A stretch of 64,000 nucleotides of DNA from NCBI GenBank assembly GCA_020638055.1, contig JACKJH010000004.1, positions 189,501-253,500 of the forward strand. The letters are read 5' to 3'. Source of the DNA: Hyphomicrobiaceae bacterium. GTDB lineage: Bacteria > Pseudomonadota > Alphaproteobacteria > Rhizobiales > Hyphomicrobiaceae. Shown in pieces: positions 8,944 through 17,769 of the stretch; position 1 is the first letter of the stretch; each line of letters begins with the position of its first letter. A program made the position numbers and the translations under genes. Below the pieces are notes generated by a model. That model was not told the origin of the DNA, did not search any database, and saw only the letters and a program-made list of their open reading frames with translations.

Positions 8944-9132
8944 CTACAGGCCTTTGAAGACTGTGCCCGCCCATAGCAGGACGAAGCTGATCAGAAGAAC
9001 TTCGAACAAGTTTCCGCTAATGATGGGCGATAGTACGGGGATTGAAATCGCGAAGTACTTGAGGGCAATGACCAGCGCAACGAGTATCGTCGAAATCAGC
9101 CAGATGGCGAAGGTAGGGCGTGACAATGCCAT
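8944..9132 (-). CDS. Small integral membrane protein
   Basis: 62 residues from the ATG at 9132 with GGAG about 9 bases upstream. Two predicted membrane spans (around residues 7-29 and 38-59) make up nearly the whole protein, with almost no charged loop between them. No function is known. The clean ribosome site and coherent two-span hydrophobic pattern support it as a real gene. It lies between the flavin-binding protein and tRNA-Pro. Confidence 0.65.
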   Translation of the reverse strand: MALSRPTFAIWLISTILVALVIALKYFAISIPVLSPIISGNLFEVLLISFVLLWAGTVFKGL

Positions 9133-9316
9133 GGGAGTTTCTCCGTTAGACAGATACGCAGGCACCACATCTAGTTGAGACTTCGCCCTTCGCGCACGGG
9201 ATTCCAACCTCCGTGAGCGCAAGTCAGTTTCTTGATTTTAGGCATGGACAGGCAAACAAATCGGTCGCCGGGCAGCATTGCCTACGGGCAAATTGATTGC
9301 GGGATAGTTTTAACAT

Positions 9317-9393
9317 TGGTCGGAGCGGGGAGATTCGAACTCCCGACCCCTTGCTCCCGAAGCAAGTGCGCTACCAGGCTGCGCTACGCTCCG
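9317..9393 (-). tRNA. tRNA-Pro (CGG)
   Basis: A complete 77-nt cloverleaf with an encoded CCA end. The acceptor arm CGGAGCG pairs with CGCTCCG. The anticodon loop is TTCGGGA between CTTGC and GCAAG, giving CGG. The T-arm GTTCGAATC is standard. Confidence 0.97.
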
Positions 9394-9836
9394 CCCGACC
9401 GTTATGTTGACGCGTGACCGGCAAAACCCTTAATCGTCGCGGTTCATGCCAAATCTGCCTAAAAACCGGCATCTGGGCAATGCGTCATGGAAGAACGCCT
9501 GTGACGACACCAGCTTAGAGCGGCGCGGCGCAGGCGAGGCGTCCTTATAGCCGGGCCGTTCCCCCCTCGCAACCCGTCTTGATTTGCCGGGTTTTCAGGT
9601 GATTTTGGTGCTGATCCGGTGTTTTTGCGCGGCCCTTTCCCGGCTGGTTCATGCAACTTGAGTTGGGGTGGGCGATTGCCGGCGCCAAAGGCGAAAATGC
9701 GGTCTAGCAGGCGTGGCTGGCGCTGTTGGACAAAAAAGCCTGTGCGGTTGAGTGCGTTCAGGGATTGCCCGGTTCGGGCGGCTTGATTATGTTGCCGCTC
9801 GCTGCGCTGGACAAACAAGGGCTGAGCGCAGCCAAT
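9394..9836. other. Intergenic, no gene recognised
   Basis: Frames on the minus strand across this stretch are rich in Pro, Arg and Gly and match nothing recognisable; no hairpin or repeat of the families described elsewhere in the window is present. Confidence 0.4.
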
Positions 9837-9911
<75 letters not shown>

Positions 9912-10099
9912 TCAACTAAGTTATTGATATTAGAGGGAAAAATGTATTTTCCCGACCGCGAAACTGCCCCAAGTTTCGCGAGGTTAGCAGGCTTGATGTG
10001 CACACGAGCCGCCGCCAGAGACCGGACCGCGCGGGACAACGGGCCGAACGAGGGCGGTTGTCTCTCTAGCGCCGTTTCGTGCTGCGGGAGTTGGGTATT

Positions 10100-10341
10100 C
10101 GATGCACGGGATTTCGACCGCGACACCGGTCTCTATTACTACCGCGCGCGCGACTACGATCCGGTGAAGGGTCGCTGCCTGTGAGGCAAGACCCGATCTG
10201 GTTCAACGCCGGCGGCATGAACGTCTACCGCTACACGTGGAACAACCCGCTGATGTGGCGCGACCGGAGCGGGCTCTCACCGTCAATAGAAACCGGAGGC
10301 GTGCTTCAGACAATACGCCGCAATGAAAACGTTGAAGTGTG
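10100..10341 (+). pseudogene. Rhs-repeat core fragment with frameshift
   Basis: The frame ending at 10184 gives DFDRDTGLYYYRARDYDPVKG. The sequence continues in another reading frame as RQDPIWFNAGGMNVYRYTWN and NPLMWRDRSGL. Joined, they form the classic Rhs core signature (YYRARYYDP-x-GRF...DPxG...N-Y-Y..NNP...DPSGL). The break is near 10178-10186. Only about 70 residues survive; everything upstream is lost and the toxin tip, if any, is gone. Confidence 0.75.
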
Positions 10342-10502
10342 AGGATGTCTACCAGATGGACAATGAGACCTTCGATGACGTCGCGAGAACACTGCCGCGC
10401 TTCATCGATAACGTCTACAATGCCAAGCGCCGGCACTGGGCGCTTGGCTACAAGAGCCCCGTCACCTTCGAAGAGGAGCACGCCCGGCAGATGGCCAATT
10501 GA
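10323..10502 (+). pseudogene. C-terminal fragment of an IS3-family transposase
   Basis: 59 residues from an internal ATG. The pattern MKTLKCEDVY, then ETFDDVARTLPRFIDNVYNA and KRRHWALGYKSPVTFEE, is the end of an IS3-type OrfB integrase domain (the stretch after the last catalytic Glu). The N-terminal integrase core is missing. It is fused without a gap to the Rhs debris. The following 60 bases may include a transposon end but no paired inverted repeat was found. Confidence 0.8.
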
Positions 10503-10768
10503 AGTCTTCATCCCTGTCCACCCCGAGGGCGGCAGTCCAAAGAGGGGTCAATTTTGGCACGCCGGTTCACATTTGTTGGTCTGTCGCGTAGATGTAGCCC
10601 GCATAATGCTCTAATATTGGGGAAAGATGGCGGCCCAGAAGATTTTCATTTCTTGGTCAGTTTAGATGTAGCGGCGGCTTGGAACCTATTTCAAACATTT
10701 GGTAGTCCGATTGCAGTCTTCTCAAAACGGCTTTCAGCATAAATCATGCGTTTGACTTGGAGTTGTCA

Positions 10769-11407
10769 ATGTCTGAAACCGAATTCACCCCCGCTTCCGA
10801 GAGTAGAAAAGTTACTTCGGGGACGCCTCTTTGGGTGCGGCTGTTTCACTTCGCAATTGCGATCTTGTTCCTGGCGCTTGTCTATAGCGGCATCGCCCTG
10901 ACGTACTCATATTCCGACTTCGCCCTGATGAACTATGATCTGGCCGTCGATGTTCACGAGATTACCGGCATTGCGATTTCCGTCCTTTACATCGTGTTCG
11001 TCGCCTACGCGTTCCAATCGGGATACTGGCATGTCTACAAGCGGCGCATGGGCTCATTGCTGCAACGAATGACGCGGGCCCTTGGCCGCATTTTCGGCGC
11101 AAAGTCACAATGCGTTGAGAGCGCGGGCCATGGCGTGCGGAGATTCGAGGCAAGCACCCAGTTTCTACTTCAGTTCCAGCAGTTGGCTTATCTCATCGCC
11201 ATCGTCATCCTGATGCCTCTGCTCGTGGGCACAGGTCTGGCCTATCTGTATCCCGAGAAAGCGCCCTCCAGTGTGCTCGGCTTTGCCGGCCTTTGGCCGC
11301 TCGCAATCTTCCACTACTTGGTCGGACTGCTCGGAACCCTTTTCGTCCTCATTCACATCTACATCAGCACGATAGCAGGTTTCAGGCGGATTATATTCGG
11401 CAGATAG
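10769..11407 (+). CDS. Cytochrome b/b6-type membrane protein (Ni/Fe-hydrogenase or thiosulfate reductase cytochrome b-like)
   Basis: 212 residues from the ATG at 10769 with GGAG 9 bases upstream. Four hydrophobic segments (about 23-46, 63-84, 137-160 and 177-202) and histidines in or near them (LFHFAIA, DVHEITG, IFHYLVG, LIHIYIS) fit a di-haem b-type membrane anchor that passes electrons between quinone and a periplasmic partner. A charged loop between the second and third spans is unusually long. It is convergent with the amine dehydrogenase cluster and is the nearest membrane b-type cytochrome to its cytochromes c; a functional link is an inference. Confidence 0.75.
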   Translation: MSETEFTPASESRKVTSGTPLWVRLFHFAIAILFLALVYSGIALTYSYSDFALMNYDLAVDVHEITGIAISVLYIVFVAYAFQSGYWHVYKRRMGSLLQRMTRALGRIFGAKSQCVESAGHGVRRFEASTQFLLQFQQLAYLIAIVILMPLLVGTGLAYLYPEKAPSSVLGFAGLWPLAIFHYLVGLLGTLFVLIHIYISTIAGFRRIIFGR

Positions 11408-11493
11408 TCCGGAAATCTCCATGAATATGCGTAATCAATTTGCTGGCGAAATCGGTTTCCGGGGCTGCGGCATGCATATTCGCCTCAAAAGAA

Positions 11494-11886
11494 TTATGAT
11501 CGTTGGTCTTCGTCAAACCGCTCCGAAATCACATCGCGGTACTCGCTGCGCGATATTCGGATGAGAACGATGCAATAGACAAGCATGGCGAGGATGACCG
11601 ACGCCAGTGTCCAGAAGTCGACAACGTAGACGAACTGCTTCGCGATCAATGGCTTTGCGGTTTCTGGCGTGTATCCCAGGCGTTCCCAGGCGAAAGCCAT
11701 CGCGTCGTTCTGTCCGAGCGCTTCCCAGCTTTGGGCCGAGATTGTTCTATCCACGGTTTGTGCCGGCTCGACGCCGAACGCCAGCGGTCCAAACAAGAGT
11801 GACAATATCAAAGCCAAAAGGCACAGGGAGTCAAAGACCTGACCCGGCAGCGACTGCTCTGGTGGGTTGTAGCGATGTTTGGACAT
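11494..11886 (-). CDS. Hypothetical two-span membrane protein
   Basis: 130 residues from the ATG at 11886 with AGGG about 9 bases upstream; a TTG two codons earlier is less likely. One span lies at about residues 20-40 and a second at about 92-112, separated by about 50 polar residues with several aromatic residues. Not recognised. It is the last minus-strand gene of the amine dehydrogenase region, 156 bases after the MauG-like gene, so it may be a small membrane partner of the cytochromes there. Confidence 0.6.
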   Translation of the reverse strand: MSKHRYNPPEQSLPGQVFDSLCLLALILSLLFGPLAFGVEPAQTVDRTISAQSWEALGQNDAMAFAWERLGYTPETAKPLIAKQFVYVVDFWTLASVILAMLVYCIVLIRISRSEYRDVISERFDEDQRS

Positions 11887-12042
11887 GTTCAATGCCCTGG
11901 TGAAGCTTGCGCGGACAGTACTTCCGCACCCGATTGCGCAACAGATCGTAGCCGCAAGAGACTAGCACGGGAGGAGTCGCAATGGCTCGCGAAACGGAAT
12001 CTCTCATATTGCCGGATGCGTACTTCCGCAGCGCCGGTCTCG

Positions 12043-13083
12043 CTACCGGTTGCCGTCATTTTGCGCTGCCTCCAATCCTGCGGGAAGGACAGGGCGGGCA
12101 AATTGTGGCGGTGATCCGTTGAGTGACTGAAGGAACGCAACGATCTCGTCGACATCCGTTTCGGTGAGTATCGCATTGAGTTGGCTCTTGGCCATGATGC
12201 GGACCGCTTCGCGCAAATCCCAGACGACACCGCTGTGGAAGTAGGGTGCGGTGCGCGCGACGTTGCGCAGTGAGGCGACACGGAATGTGTAATCGTGCAG
12301 AGCCCGGCCACTGACTTCCATTCGGCCATGGTCGTCTTGTGGACGAATGCGCTCATCGGGCGCGACCATCATGCCGAATGTGAAAAAGGCATTGCCGCCG
12401 ACGTTGGTCCCGCGATGGCAGGTGACGCAGCCTTGTCCGATGAACTGGCGCAGTCCACGCAACTGCTTCTCCGACATGGCCTTGTCGTCTCCCCGCAAGA
12501 AGCGGTCGAATGGACTGTCCGGGGTGATCAGGGTTGCCTGGAACGACTCGAGTGCCTTGGCAACATTGTCGTAGGTTACGGGTTCGGCGATCCCGTCAAA
12601 GGCTTGCGAGAACTTCTCGACATAGGCCGGGATGCCCTTCAAAGTTGCAACTATGGCTTCGGGCGTGTTGTTCATCTCCACCGCGGACTCGATCGGCCCT
12701 TTGGCCTGATGGCGCAACGTGGGGGCCCGTCCATCCCAGAACAATGCAATGTTGAAGACGCTGTTGAAAACGGTGGGCGCATTCCGGCGCCCCTTCTGAC
12801 CATCATGGCCAATTGACTTCGAGCGATCGTCAGCCCCGCCCCGGTCGAGATCATGGCAGCTGCTGCAGCTGATCTTGCCGCTGGACGACAGTCGCGGATC
12901 GAAGAACAGCATCTTGCCCAGTTCAATCTTTGCCGAATTGATAGGATTGTCGGCGGGACTGGGAGGTACATGCGGGAGAGGATTGAATATGACATTTGCT
13001 TCCTCACGCAGGCTCTCCACGCTGGAGAGCGCCGCGCCGGCAAATAGCACGATCAAAATCGGGATAAGTAGCAACAGTCTCAA
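12043..13083 (-). CDS. Di-haem cytochrome c, MauG / bacterial cytochrome c peroxidase family
   Basis: 346 residues. The start is TTG at 13083, supported by GGAG 6 bases upstream and by the TTGA overlap with the preceding gene's stop. An N-terminal signal-like hydrophobic stretch is followed by two haem motifs: CSSCH (73-77) and CVTCH (219-223). The C-terminal FRVASLRNVARTAPYFHSG block is typical of the family. MauG itself completes TTQ cofactor synthesis in methylamine dehydrogenase and uses a tyrosine as axial haem ligand. Here the equivalent position appears to be Met297 (REAVRIM), as in peroxidases; that alignment is by eye. In this cluster, TTQ maturation is the likely job. Confidence 0.85.
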   Translation of the reverse strand: MRLLLLIPILIVLFAGAALSSVESLREEANVIFNPLPHVPPSPADNPINSAKIELGKMLFFDPRLSSSGKISCSSCHDLDRGGADDRSKSIGHDGQKGRRNAPTVFNSVFNIALFWDGRAPTLRHQAKGPIESAVEMNNTPEAIVATLKGIPAYVEKFSQAFDGIAEPVTYDNVAKALESFQATLITPDSPFDRFLRGDDKAMSEKQLRGLRQFIGQGCVTCHRGTNVGGNAFFTFGMMVAPDERIRPQDDHGRMEVSGRALHDYTFRVASLRNVARTAPYFHSGVVWDLREAVRIMAKSQLNAILTETDVDEIVAFLQSLNGSPPQFARPVLPAGLEAAQNDGNR

Positions 13084-14138
13084 AGGTGCTCTCCACTCTC
13101 TCGGGGTTCTCGCCCTGTCGCCCCGATCCCACGGCTACGGAAGTAGGCCCTTAGACCGGTATGCAGCGCGATGAAGGCCAGGACCAAAGCCGTCAGGGCA
13201 TAGGCTGCCAAGTCCGCCCAACGGTGCCTGTGCGCCCCCATGATGTAGTTATCCCGGAGAAGCTTCGCGTTTTCGAAACCAAGTCCGTCGTCGCTCTTGA
13301 CGTAGCGATAGAGCCGTTTCGCGAGTATCGTGTCGATGCTATGGCACGAATTGCACCCCTGGTCGGCTTTCTTGCCCTCAGGGAGATCGTGCGCGACCAC
13401 GCTCGTCACCGTCGTGTGGCAGTCAATGCATCGTGTCGATTTCAGGTGCAGGTCAACCAGTGGCAGATATTCGTGCGCCGTAGCCATAGAGGTCTTGACG
13501 GGATCGGCCAGTATGCCGGAGGCTTTAGCTTCGTGGCACCTGAGGCAAGGCCCATTGTCATTTTCAAGAATCAGTTGCGGTTGTTTTATCTTTTTTGTTG
13601 CCACGAAATAGTGCGGGTCGTGGCAATGCTCACAAGTGAAAAGCTGGTTGTCCTTCTTGTCGTTCTCCCCGGCTATGATGACATGATCCTTCGGTGCCAG
13701 GCCGCAGCACTTGGGCTTTTTGTTCTTGTACTCCGTGTAATGCACCGTCTTGTGGAATTCGTCCTGCATGCGATCGAAATCATAGGGCTTGTCATCCTCC
13801 GCGCCCTTTTCCTTCCTGGGGTGACAGTCCATGCACAGATTTGTTTTCATGTTCACGTGAGGGTATTGCTCGAACCCCTTTTCATGGCAGTCCAGACATT
13901 CCGTTTTTCCGTGATCCGCACTGCGAAAGCTGCCGATCCTGATTGTCACGCTGCGCGTCTGTCCGGTCACAGGGTCGGTGACGATCCGGTTTGGACCGGC
14001 GTGGCAGGCGAGACACTGAAGCCTCTTGAGGTGATCTTCGCGATCCTGGGCATGCACGGACTGTTCCCAGGTTGGCAAGCTGATCATTGAGCCTGCCACT
14101 GCGATCGCGCATATCCAGATCTTCGGCATGTGTGTCAC
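13080..14138 (-). CDS. Hepta-haem c-type cytochrome with C-terminal membrane anchor
   Basis: 352 residues with an N-terminal signal peptide (about residues 1-30). Seven CxxCH motifs start at residues 42, 81, 102, 169, 198, 237 and 262. A single membrane span at about 309-331 follows, with a short basic tail. The architecture suggests a periplasmic electron wire tethered to the inner membrane. It lies between the mono-haem cytochrome and the MauG-like gene, overlapping the latter by 4 bases. It would be a natural electron acceptor or relay for the amine dehydrogenase, perhaps with the cytochrome b encoded at 10769. No catalytic haem could be identified. Confidence 0.85.
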   Translation of the reverse strand: MTHMPKIWICAIAVAGSMISLPTWEQSVHAQDREDHLKRLQCLACHAGPNRIVTDPVTGQTRSVTIRIGSFRSADHGKTECLDCHEKGFEQYPHVNMKTNLCMDCHPRKEKGAEDDKPYDFDRMQDEFHKTVHYTEYKNKKPKCCGLAPKDHVIIAGENDKKDNQLFTCEHCHDPHYFVATKKIKQPQLILENDNGPCLRCHEAKASGILADPVKTSMATAHEYLPLVDLHLKSTRCIDCHTTVTSVVAHDLPEGKKADQGCNSCHSIDTILAKRLYRYVKSDDGLGFENAKLLRDNYIMGAHRHRWADLAAYALTALVLAFIALHTGLRAYFRSRGIGATGREPRESGEHL

Positions 14139-14207
14139 AACCAGAACACCGAAACAGGACCCGGGCCATTACTGGGTGAGCGGTCAGCCGCCAGCGGCAC
14201 CGACGTG

Positions 14208-14747
14208 TTATTTCTTTTTGTTCGCTATCGTTTCGACCTGTTCTCGTGTCACCAGATCGCCAGAATTGTTGGACCATGCATTACGAATGTACGTCACGAC
14301 GTCGGCGACCTGCTGAGCAGAAATCTGTGAGTCGAATGCAAACATTCGCGTTCCGGGGATGCCGTGGAGAACGACATCGATCTGTGTGTCAACGGCGCCC
14401 AAAGTGATCTTGCCGTCGTGGTGGAGTCCAAGCTTCTGCAGCGGATCTATGATATTTGGTTCGGCATCAAACTTTGCCCCGGTTACCAACGGAGGAAATG
14501 CTTCGGGTACGCCCATTCCATCTGCGCGATGACAAAAGGCACACGTATTGTCGTAGACGGTCTTGCCGCGAGCGATTGTAGCTTCCAGGGACAAATCTAG
14601 CTCCTTGTTGGTCGCGCTGCTTTCTTCCTCGCCGGGGAATCCGATCTGAGCATGGGTGGGCGCCGTCGCGCACATGGTGCCAACGACAAGTGTTGCGAGG
14701 ATCAAGGCGCCTTTCCGGAATGCCTGGCTCTGTCGGTTGTCTGACAT
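14208..14747 (-). CDS. Mono-haem cytochrome c
   Basis: 179 residues from the ATG at 14747, with AGAGG about 10 bases upstream; the open frame continues well upstream but that part overlaps the preceding gene. Signal peptide to about residue 33 (APTHAQ). One haem motif CAFCH (69-73) and a later Met in GIPGTRMFAF as the probable axial ligand give a class I-like cytochrome c. It starts 19 bases after the MauJ-like gene. Small mono-haem cytochromes are known from aromatic amine dehydrogenase clusters and probably accept electrons from the quinone enzyme. Confidence 0.85.
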   Translation of the reverse strand: MSDNRQSQAFRKGALILATLVVGTMCATAPTHAQIGFPGEEESSATNKELDLSLEATIARGKTVYDNTCAFCHRADGMGVPEAFPPLVTGAKFDAEPNIIDPLQKLGLHHDGKITLGAVDTQIDVVLHGIPGTRMFAFDSQISAQQVADVVTYIRNAWSNNSGDLVTREQVETIANKKK

Positions 14748-14766
14748 GTGTAAGAACCTCTGAAGG

Positions 14767-15714
14767 TTATGATGCGACCTGATTTGCCAAGGCTGCGTCA
14801 TTGCAGTGGCGATCCTTTGCAGGGGCGATCTCCCGCCAATAGACGATTGTTCGCGACAAGACTGTGTGTGCTGCAATATCCGCAACGTTTGCAATTGCCG
14901 CCCACATCTGAAGGGTGGTGAAGTCGTCCAAAGTCTCGCTAGCTGAAGCGCTGCCGATGAAATCGATGGCTTGCGATTTCCACGATTCAAGTGCGGTTGC
15001 CAGATCCTCGATCGTAAGGCCTTCGAGGTGAGGCACGAATTGCTTCGCACCCGCGAGGGCCATGACCTCACGACTGATCGAAGTCTCCGCGAGTTCCGAC
15101 ACGTCCGGACAGGACTGCTTTCTCCAGGCGAATGGCTCCTCGGCGCGAGCCCATCTCATGATCACAGCTTGGCAGCACAAGAAGCGATAGCGATCCTTTG
15201 AACTGGTCCGCCCCTCCCTGTAGAGCTGCGCAACCGGCCAGAAACTGGCCGGAATATTTTCGGGAATCTCGAACGGCAGCTCCAGTGCACTTGGCCAGTG
15301 CGGCATCGCACGCCACCGTGCATCATACTTGAAGTCAGCGACGCGAAGTCCGGCGACTGAGAAGCCGCGGCCGCTCAATCCCGACCAGAAGTCCAGCAGA
15401 TTGCTGATCGCCGCGTGACTGCGCCCGACCGCGGATTGCAACCCGTTGTCGAGGAGTTTGCAGACCACTTCGGAAAGCCTGCCGTCTTCGTCGGGGAACA
15501 GGCTAAGCTGAATCTGGTTGCCGTCCGCCTCTTTCCATTTCAGCGTTCTCGTTTCCTCAAGATGGAGTTCCACGCTCCACGAGTTGGAAATCGGATTGCG
15601 TAGCTGGCATGCGACAAGAAATTCGCGCGGTGAATCGTCAACTTGTGAATCATTGGCGCGATGGCGGTCGCCTTCAATCCTGAACGACGTTGGCAAAGAA
15701 TACGGAAACCACAT
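14767..15714 (-). CDS. Uncharacterised cytoplasmic protein, possibly MauJ-like
   Basis: 315 residues with no signal peptide or membrane span. The N-terminal half looks like beta structure (FLVACQL..., VELHLEETRTLKW) and the C-terminal half is helical and rich in Trp and Ala. In methylamine clusters a cytoplasmic protein of about this size and unknown role, MauJ, follows the structural genes. Position and size fit that comparison, but I cannot confirm it by sequence. It lies 158 bases after the small-subunit gene and 19 bases before the mono-haem cytochrome, so it belongs to the same operon. Confidence 0.45.
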   Translation of the reverse strand: MWFPYSLPTSFRIEGDRHRANDSQVDDSPREFLVACQLRNPISNSWSVELHLEETRTLKWKEADGNQIQLSLFPDEDGRLSEVVCKLLDNGLQSAVGRSHAAISNLLDFWSGLSGRGFSVAGLRVADFKYDARWRAMPHWPSALELPFEIPENIPASFWPVAQLYREGRTSSKDRYRFLCCQAVIMRWARAEEPFAWRKQSCPDVSELAETSISREVMALAGAKQFVPHLEGLTIEDLATALESWKSQAIDFIGSASASETLDDFTTLQMWAAIANVADIAAHTVLSRTIVYWREIAPAKDRHCNDAALANQVAS

Positions 15715-15872
15715 TGTCCGAGCGCTCCGCTCCTTGATGCGTTCGCCGCTGTTGGCGAAGTACCGGATCGACTATTCTCGTGAAGGTCTCTTGTGCCCGT
15801 ATAAATGCAGGCAGGCGACGGCAGGGCCGGACCTTTGGCTGACGCCATCGGCCCGGAACTGGCAATCAAGAC

Positions 15873-16412
15873 TCATGCCTCGCCGACAATTGGCTGGATC
15901 GTGCAGTGATAAGTGTCGCCCTGGGCGCCATAACACCAGATGATGTCGCTGCTGTACTCGGGTCGGTACATCGGCAGAACGCCTTTCGTATTGTAGCAAC
16001 CGCAACGCGGACAGATGCTCTTGCCGCAGCAGTCCCGGTAAGCGATCAGATAGGTCTTGTTGTCGGCTGGGTTGAGACAACTCGCGACCCAGGAGCTGGG
16101 CGAAAGGGTCGTTCCGGGTGGGCAGGTCGTGATTCCGCCGCCGCAACAGCTGCAGATCTGGCCATCAAGCGCGCAATGGCGCCAGTAATCGCAGGCATCG
16201 GTGTCGATTGACTGCGGGCGCCAGCCTTCACGACCCATTGCCTGGGCTTTGCTGCTGCCGCCCACGCGACGGTCCACGGGCAGCAGGGGAAGCAGGACAC
16301 TGCCGGTCATGACGACTCCGAACTTTGCGAGCAGGCTCCGTCGGGATGTGCGTTGTGCGACCCTTCTCGTGAAGGCTTCGACCAGGTCGTCAAACCGCTT
16401 GTTCGAAATCAT
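15873..16412 (-). CDS. aauA: TTQ amine dehydrogenase small subunit, aromatic-amine type
   Basis: 179 residues. A twin-arginine signal (TSRRSLLAKFG, residues 22-32) precedes the Cys-rich mature chain with 14 cysteines. The tryptophans that form the tryptophan tryptophylquinone are in place as Trp108 (PSSWVASC) and Trp159 (DIIWCYG), and the catalytic Asp as Asp127 (AYRDCCG). This numbering is one off the Trp109/Trp160/Asp128 of Alcaligenes aromatic amine dehydrogenase as I recall it. LPMYRPEYSSDIIWC and YHCTIQPIVG also resemble that enzyme more than methylamine dehydrogenase. It oxidises primary amines to aldehyde and ammonia in the periplasm. Confidence 0.9.
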   Translation of the reverse strand: MISNKRFDDLVEAFTRRVAQRTSRRSLLAKFGVVMTGSVLLPLLPVDRRVGGSSKAQAMGREGWRPQSIDTDACDYWRHCALDGQICSCCGGGITTCPPGTTLSPSSWVASCLNPADNKTYLIAYRDCCGKSICPRCGCYNTKGVLPMYRPEYSSDIIWCYGAQGDTYHCTIQPIVGEA

Positions 16413-16445
16413 TGTCTGTTCCTCCTCATTCTGGAGTGCCTGTCG

Positions 16446-17114
16446 TTAATGGGGCGAATGGGCGCCATTTGCCTTTGCGGGCTCAGTCCCATTCGTGACG
16501 TGTGATGCGTGATCATGATGGTGGTGAAGCTCGTTCTTCTCGAAGTACTCCTGCAAGGATTCCAGCCCCATGGACTTGGCCTCGATCAGGCTTTCGAGAT
16601 GCTCGCGTGTGTTCACCAGCCCTTTCGCAGCGATCTTTCCATTGCGGTCGATGAGGACCGCGTAGGGCACCTTGCCAACCTGAAAGCGCATGCCAACGTC
16701 AGCTGAAATGACGTACGGGATACTTCCCAGATTGTGTGTGTCGAGGAAATGCTGGTGTTCTTCCTTCGGCCCGTCGCTAATGACGACGACATCGAGGTTC
16801 TCGCGGTTTGCCATCGCTCGCGCGGTGGGCAGGATCTTGTTGCACATTGGGCAATTCGGAGCGAGGAAGAGGGCGAGTTGGTCTGCACCCGTTGTCCGTG
16901 CTCCACCAAGCGAGACCACATCACCCTTGTGGTCGGCGAGATCGAATTTGGGTGCCTCGTCGCCAACTTCGGGGCCCTTGTCGGAAATAACGGCACCAAG
17001 GGGTGCGGACCGTTCGTGCAGGATCCCGATTTGGCGGCTGAGTGCGAGACAAACCGTGGCCAGGATTATGACCGCCAACCAGAGAATGATGTTCGAAGCG
17101 ATGATGTAGTCCAT
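16446..17114 (-). CDS. aauD: Amine dehydrogenase maturation protein, MauD/AauD type
   Basis: 222 residues from the ATG at 17114 with AGGA 8 bases upstream. An N-terminal membrane anchor (about 3-25) is followed by a periplasmic thioredoxin-fold domain containing CPMC (LFLAPNCPMC), a thiol-disulfide motif. MauD proteins are needed to form the many disulfides of the small subunit. The C-terminus ends in a histidine-rich tail (ELHHHHDHASH) that could bind metal and is not part of the fold. It lies 28 bases after aauE and 33 bases before aauA. Confidence 0.9.
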   Translation of the reverse strand: MDYIIASNIILWLAVIILATVCLALSRQIGILHERSAPLGAVISDKGPEVGDEAPKFDLADHKGDVVSLGGARTTGADQLALFLAPNCPMCNKILPTARAMANRENLDVVVISDGPKEEHQHFLDTHNLGSIPYVISADVGMRFQVGKVPYAVLIDRNGKIAAKGLVNTREHLESLIEAKSMGLESLQEYFEKNELHHHHDHASHVTNGTEPAKANGAHSPH

Positions 17115-17142
17115 GACAGTCGTCCTTTGACGAATGGATAGA

Positions 17143-17697
17143 TCAGAAGTTTCCTGCAGCAATGGCGCGCCGCTGGGCAACGGTGGATGTATTAGATGTC
17201 AGCGTTGTTGCCGTGAGATAGATGCAGATCACGAATCCGACGCTGAGTGCCCCAAGCAGCCAATCTGCCCATGAAGGAGCAACCTCTGTCCATGCAGTAG
17301 CTGCGAGTGCCGTGGAGCAGACAGCGAGGAAAGCGTTGCGAACCACCAGCCATCCATTCAGCGTCTGCTTGAGTGTCGAACTGAAACAGCCGCAATCAAT
17401 TTCCCGCCGCCCGCGAGCCAAGTTGATCGCGATCGCTACCGTAAAGATCAAGAGCAGAGCGGTTGCGGCGGCTGCGCCGTAAGCCCTAGTTGCGGGCACC
17501 GCAAGTGCTGCGGCGATAGCAATTTCGGCAGGCGGCAGCACCAGCGCGAAAGGACGTGCCAATCGCGCTGGCAATACCCGGAAGTTCTGAACAACACCTT
17601 CCAGCGTGTCGACAGACCTGATCTTGGCAACTCCGGCGCTCAGGAACACGACTGCGAGCAGGATCACGCTGAATGATATGAAGATCTGTTCGGCCAC
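17143..17697 (-). CDS. aauE: Amine dehydrogenase maturation membrane protein, MauE/AauE type
   Basis: 184 residues with four to five hydrophobic segments. The signature region EIDCGCF carries two cysteines near the membrane, as in MauE/DoxX-like proteins. MauE acts with MauD in exporting or folding the small subunit; either mutant of known systems fails to accumulate it. The gene lies between the large-subunit gene and aauD, matching the B-E-D-A order of mau and aau operons. Confidence 0.88.
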   Translation of the reverse strand: MAEQIFISFSVILLAVVFLSAGVAKIRSVDTLEGVVQNFRVLPARLARPFALVLPPAEIAIAAALAVPATRAYGAAAATALLLIFTVAIAINLARGRREIDCGCFSSTLKQTLNGWLVVRNAFLAVCSTALAATAWTEVAPSWADWLLGALSVGFVICIYLTATTLTSNTSTVAQRRAIAAGNF

Positions 17698-17769
17698 AAC
17701 TTCCTCCGATCATGACACTTTGCTGGCAGGCTGGGCTGGCTGGCTGGCGATTCTCGATCGCCTCAGCGC

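Noticed and set aside
14748..15071. N-terminal extension of the mono-haem cytochrome
   Set aside because: The extension overlaps the preceding gene and would bury the signal peptide; ATG at 14747 has a ribosome site.
15873..16412. Methylamine dehydrogenase (mauA) assignment
   Set aside because: The spacing and sequence around the second TTQ tryptophan and the C-terminus fit aromatic amine dehydrogenase better; a methylamine substrate is still not excluded.
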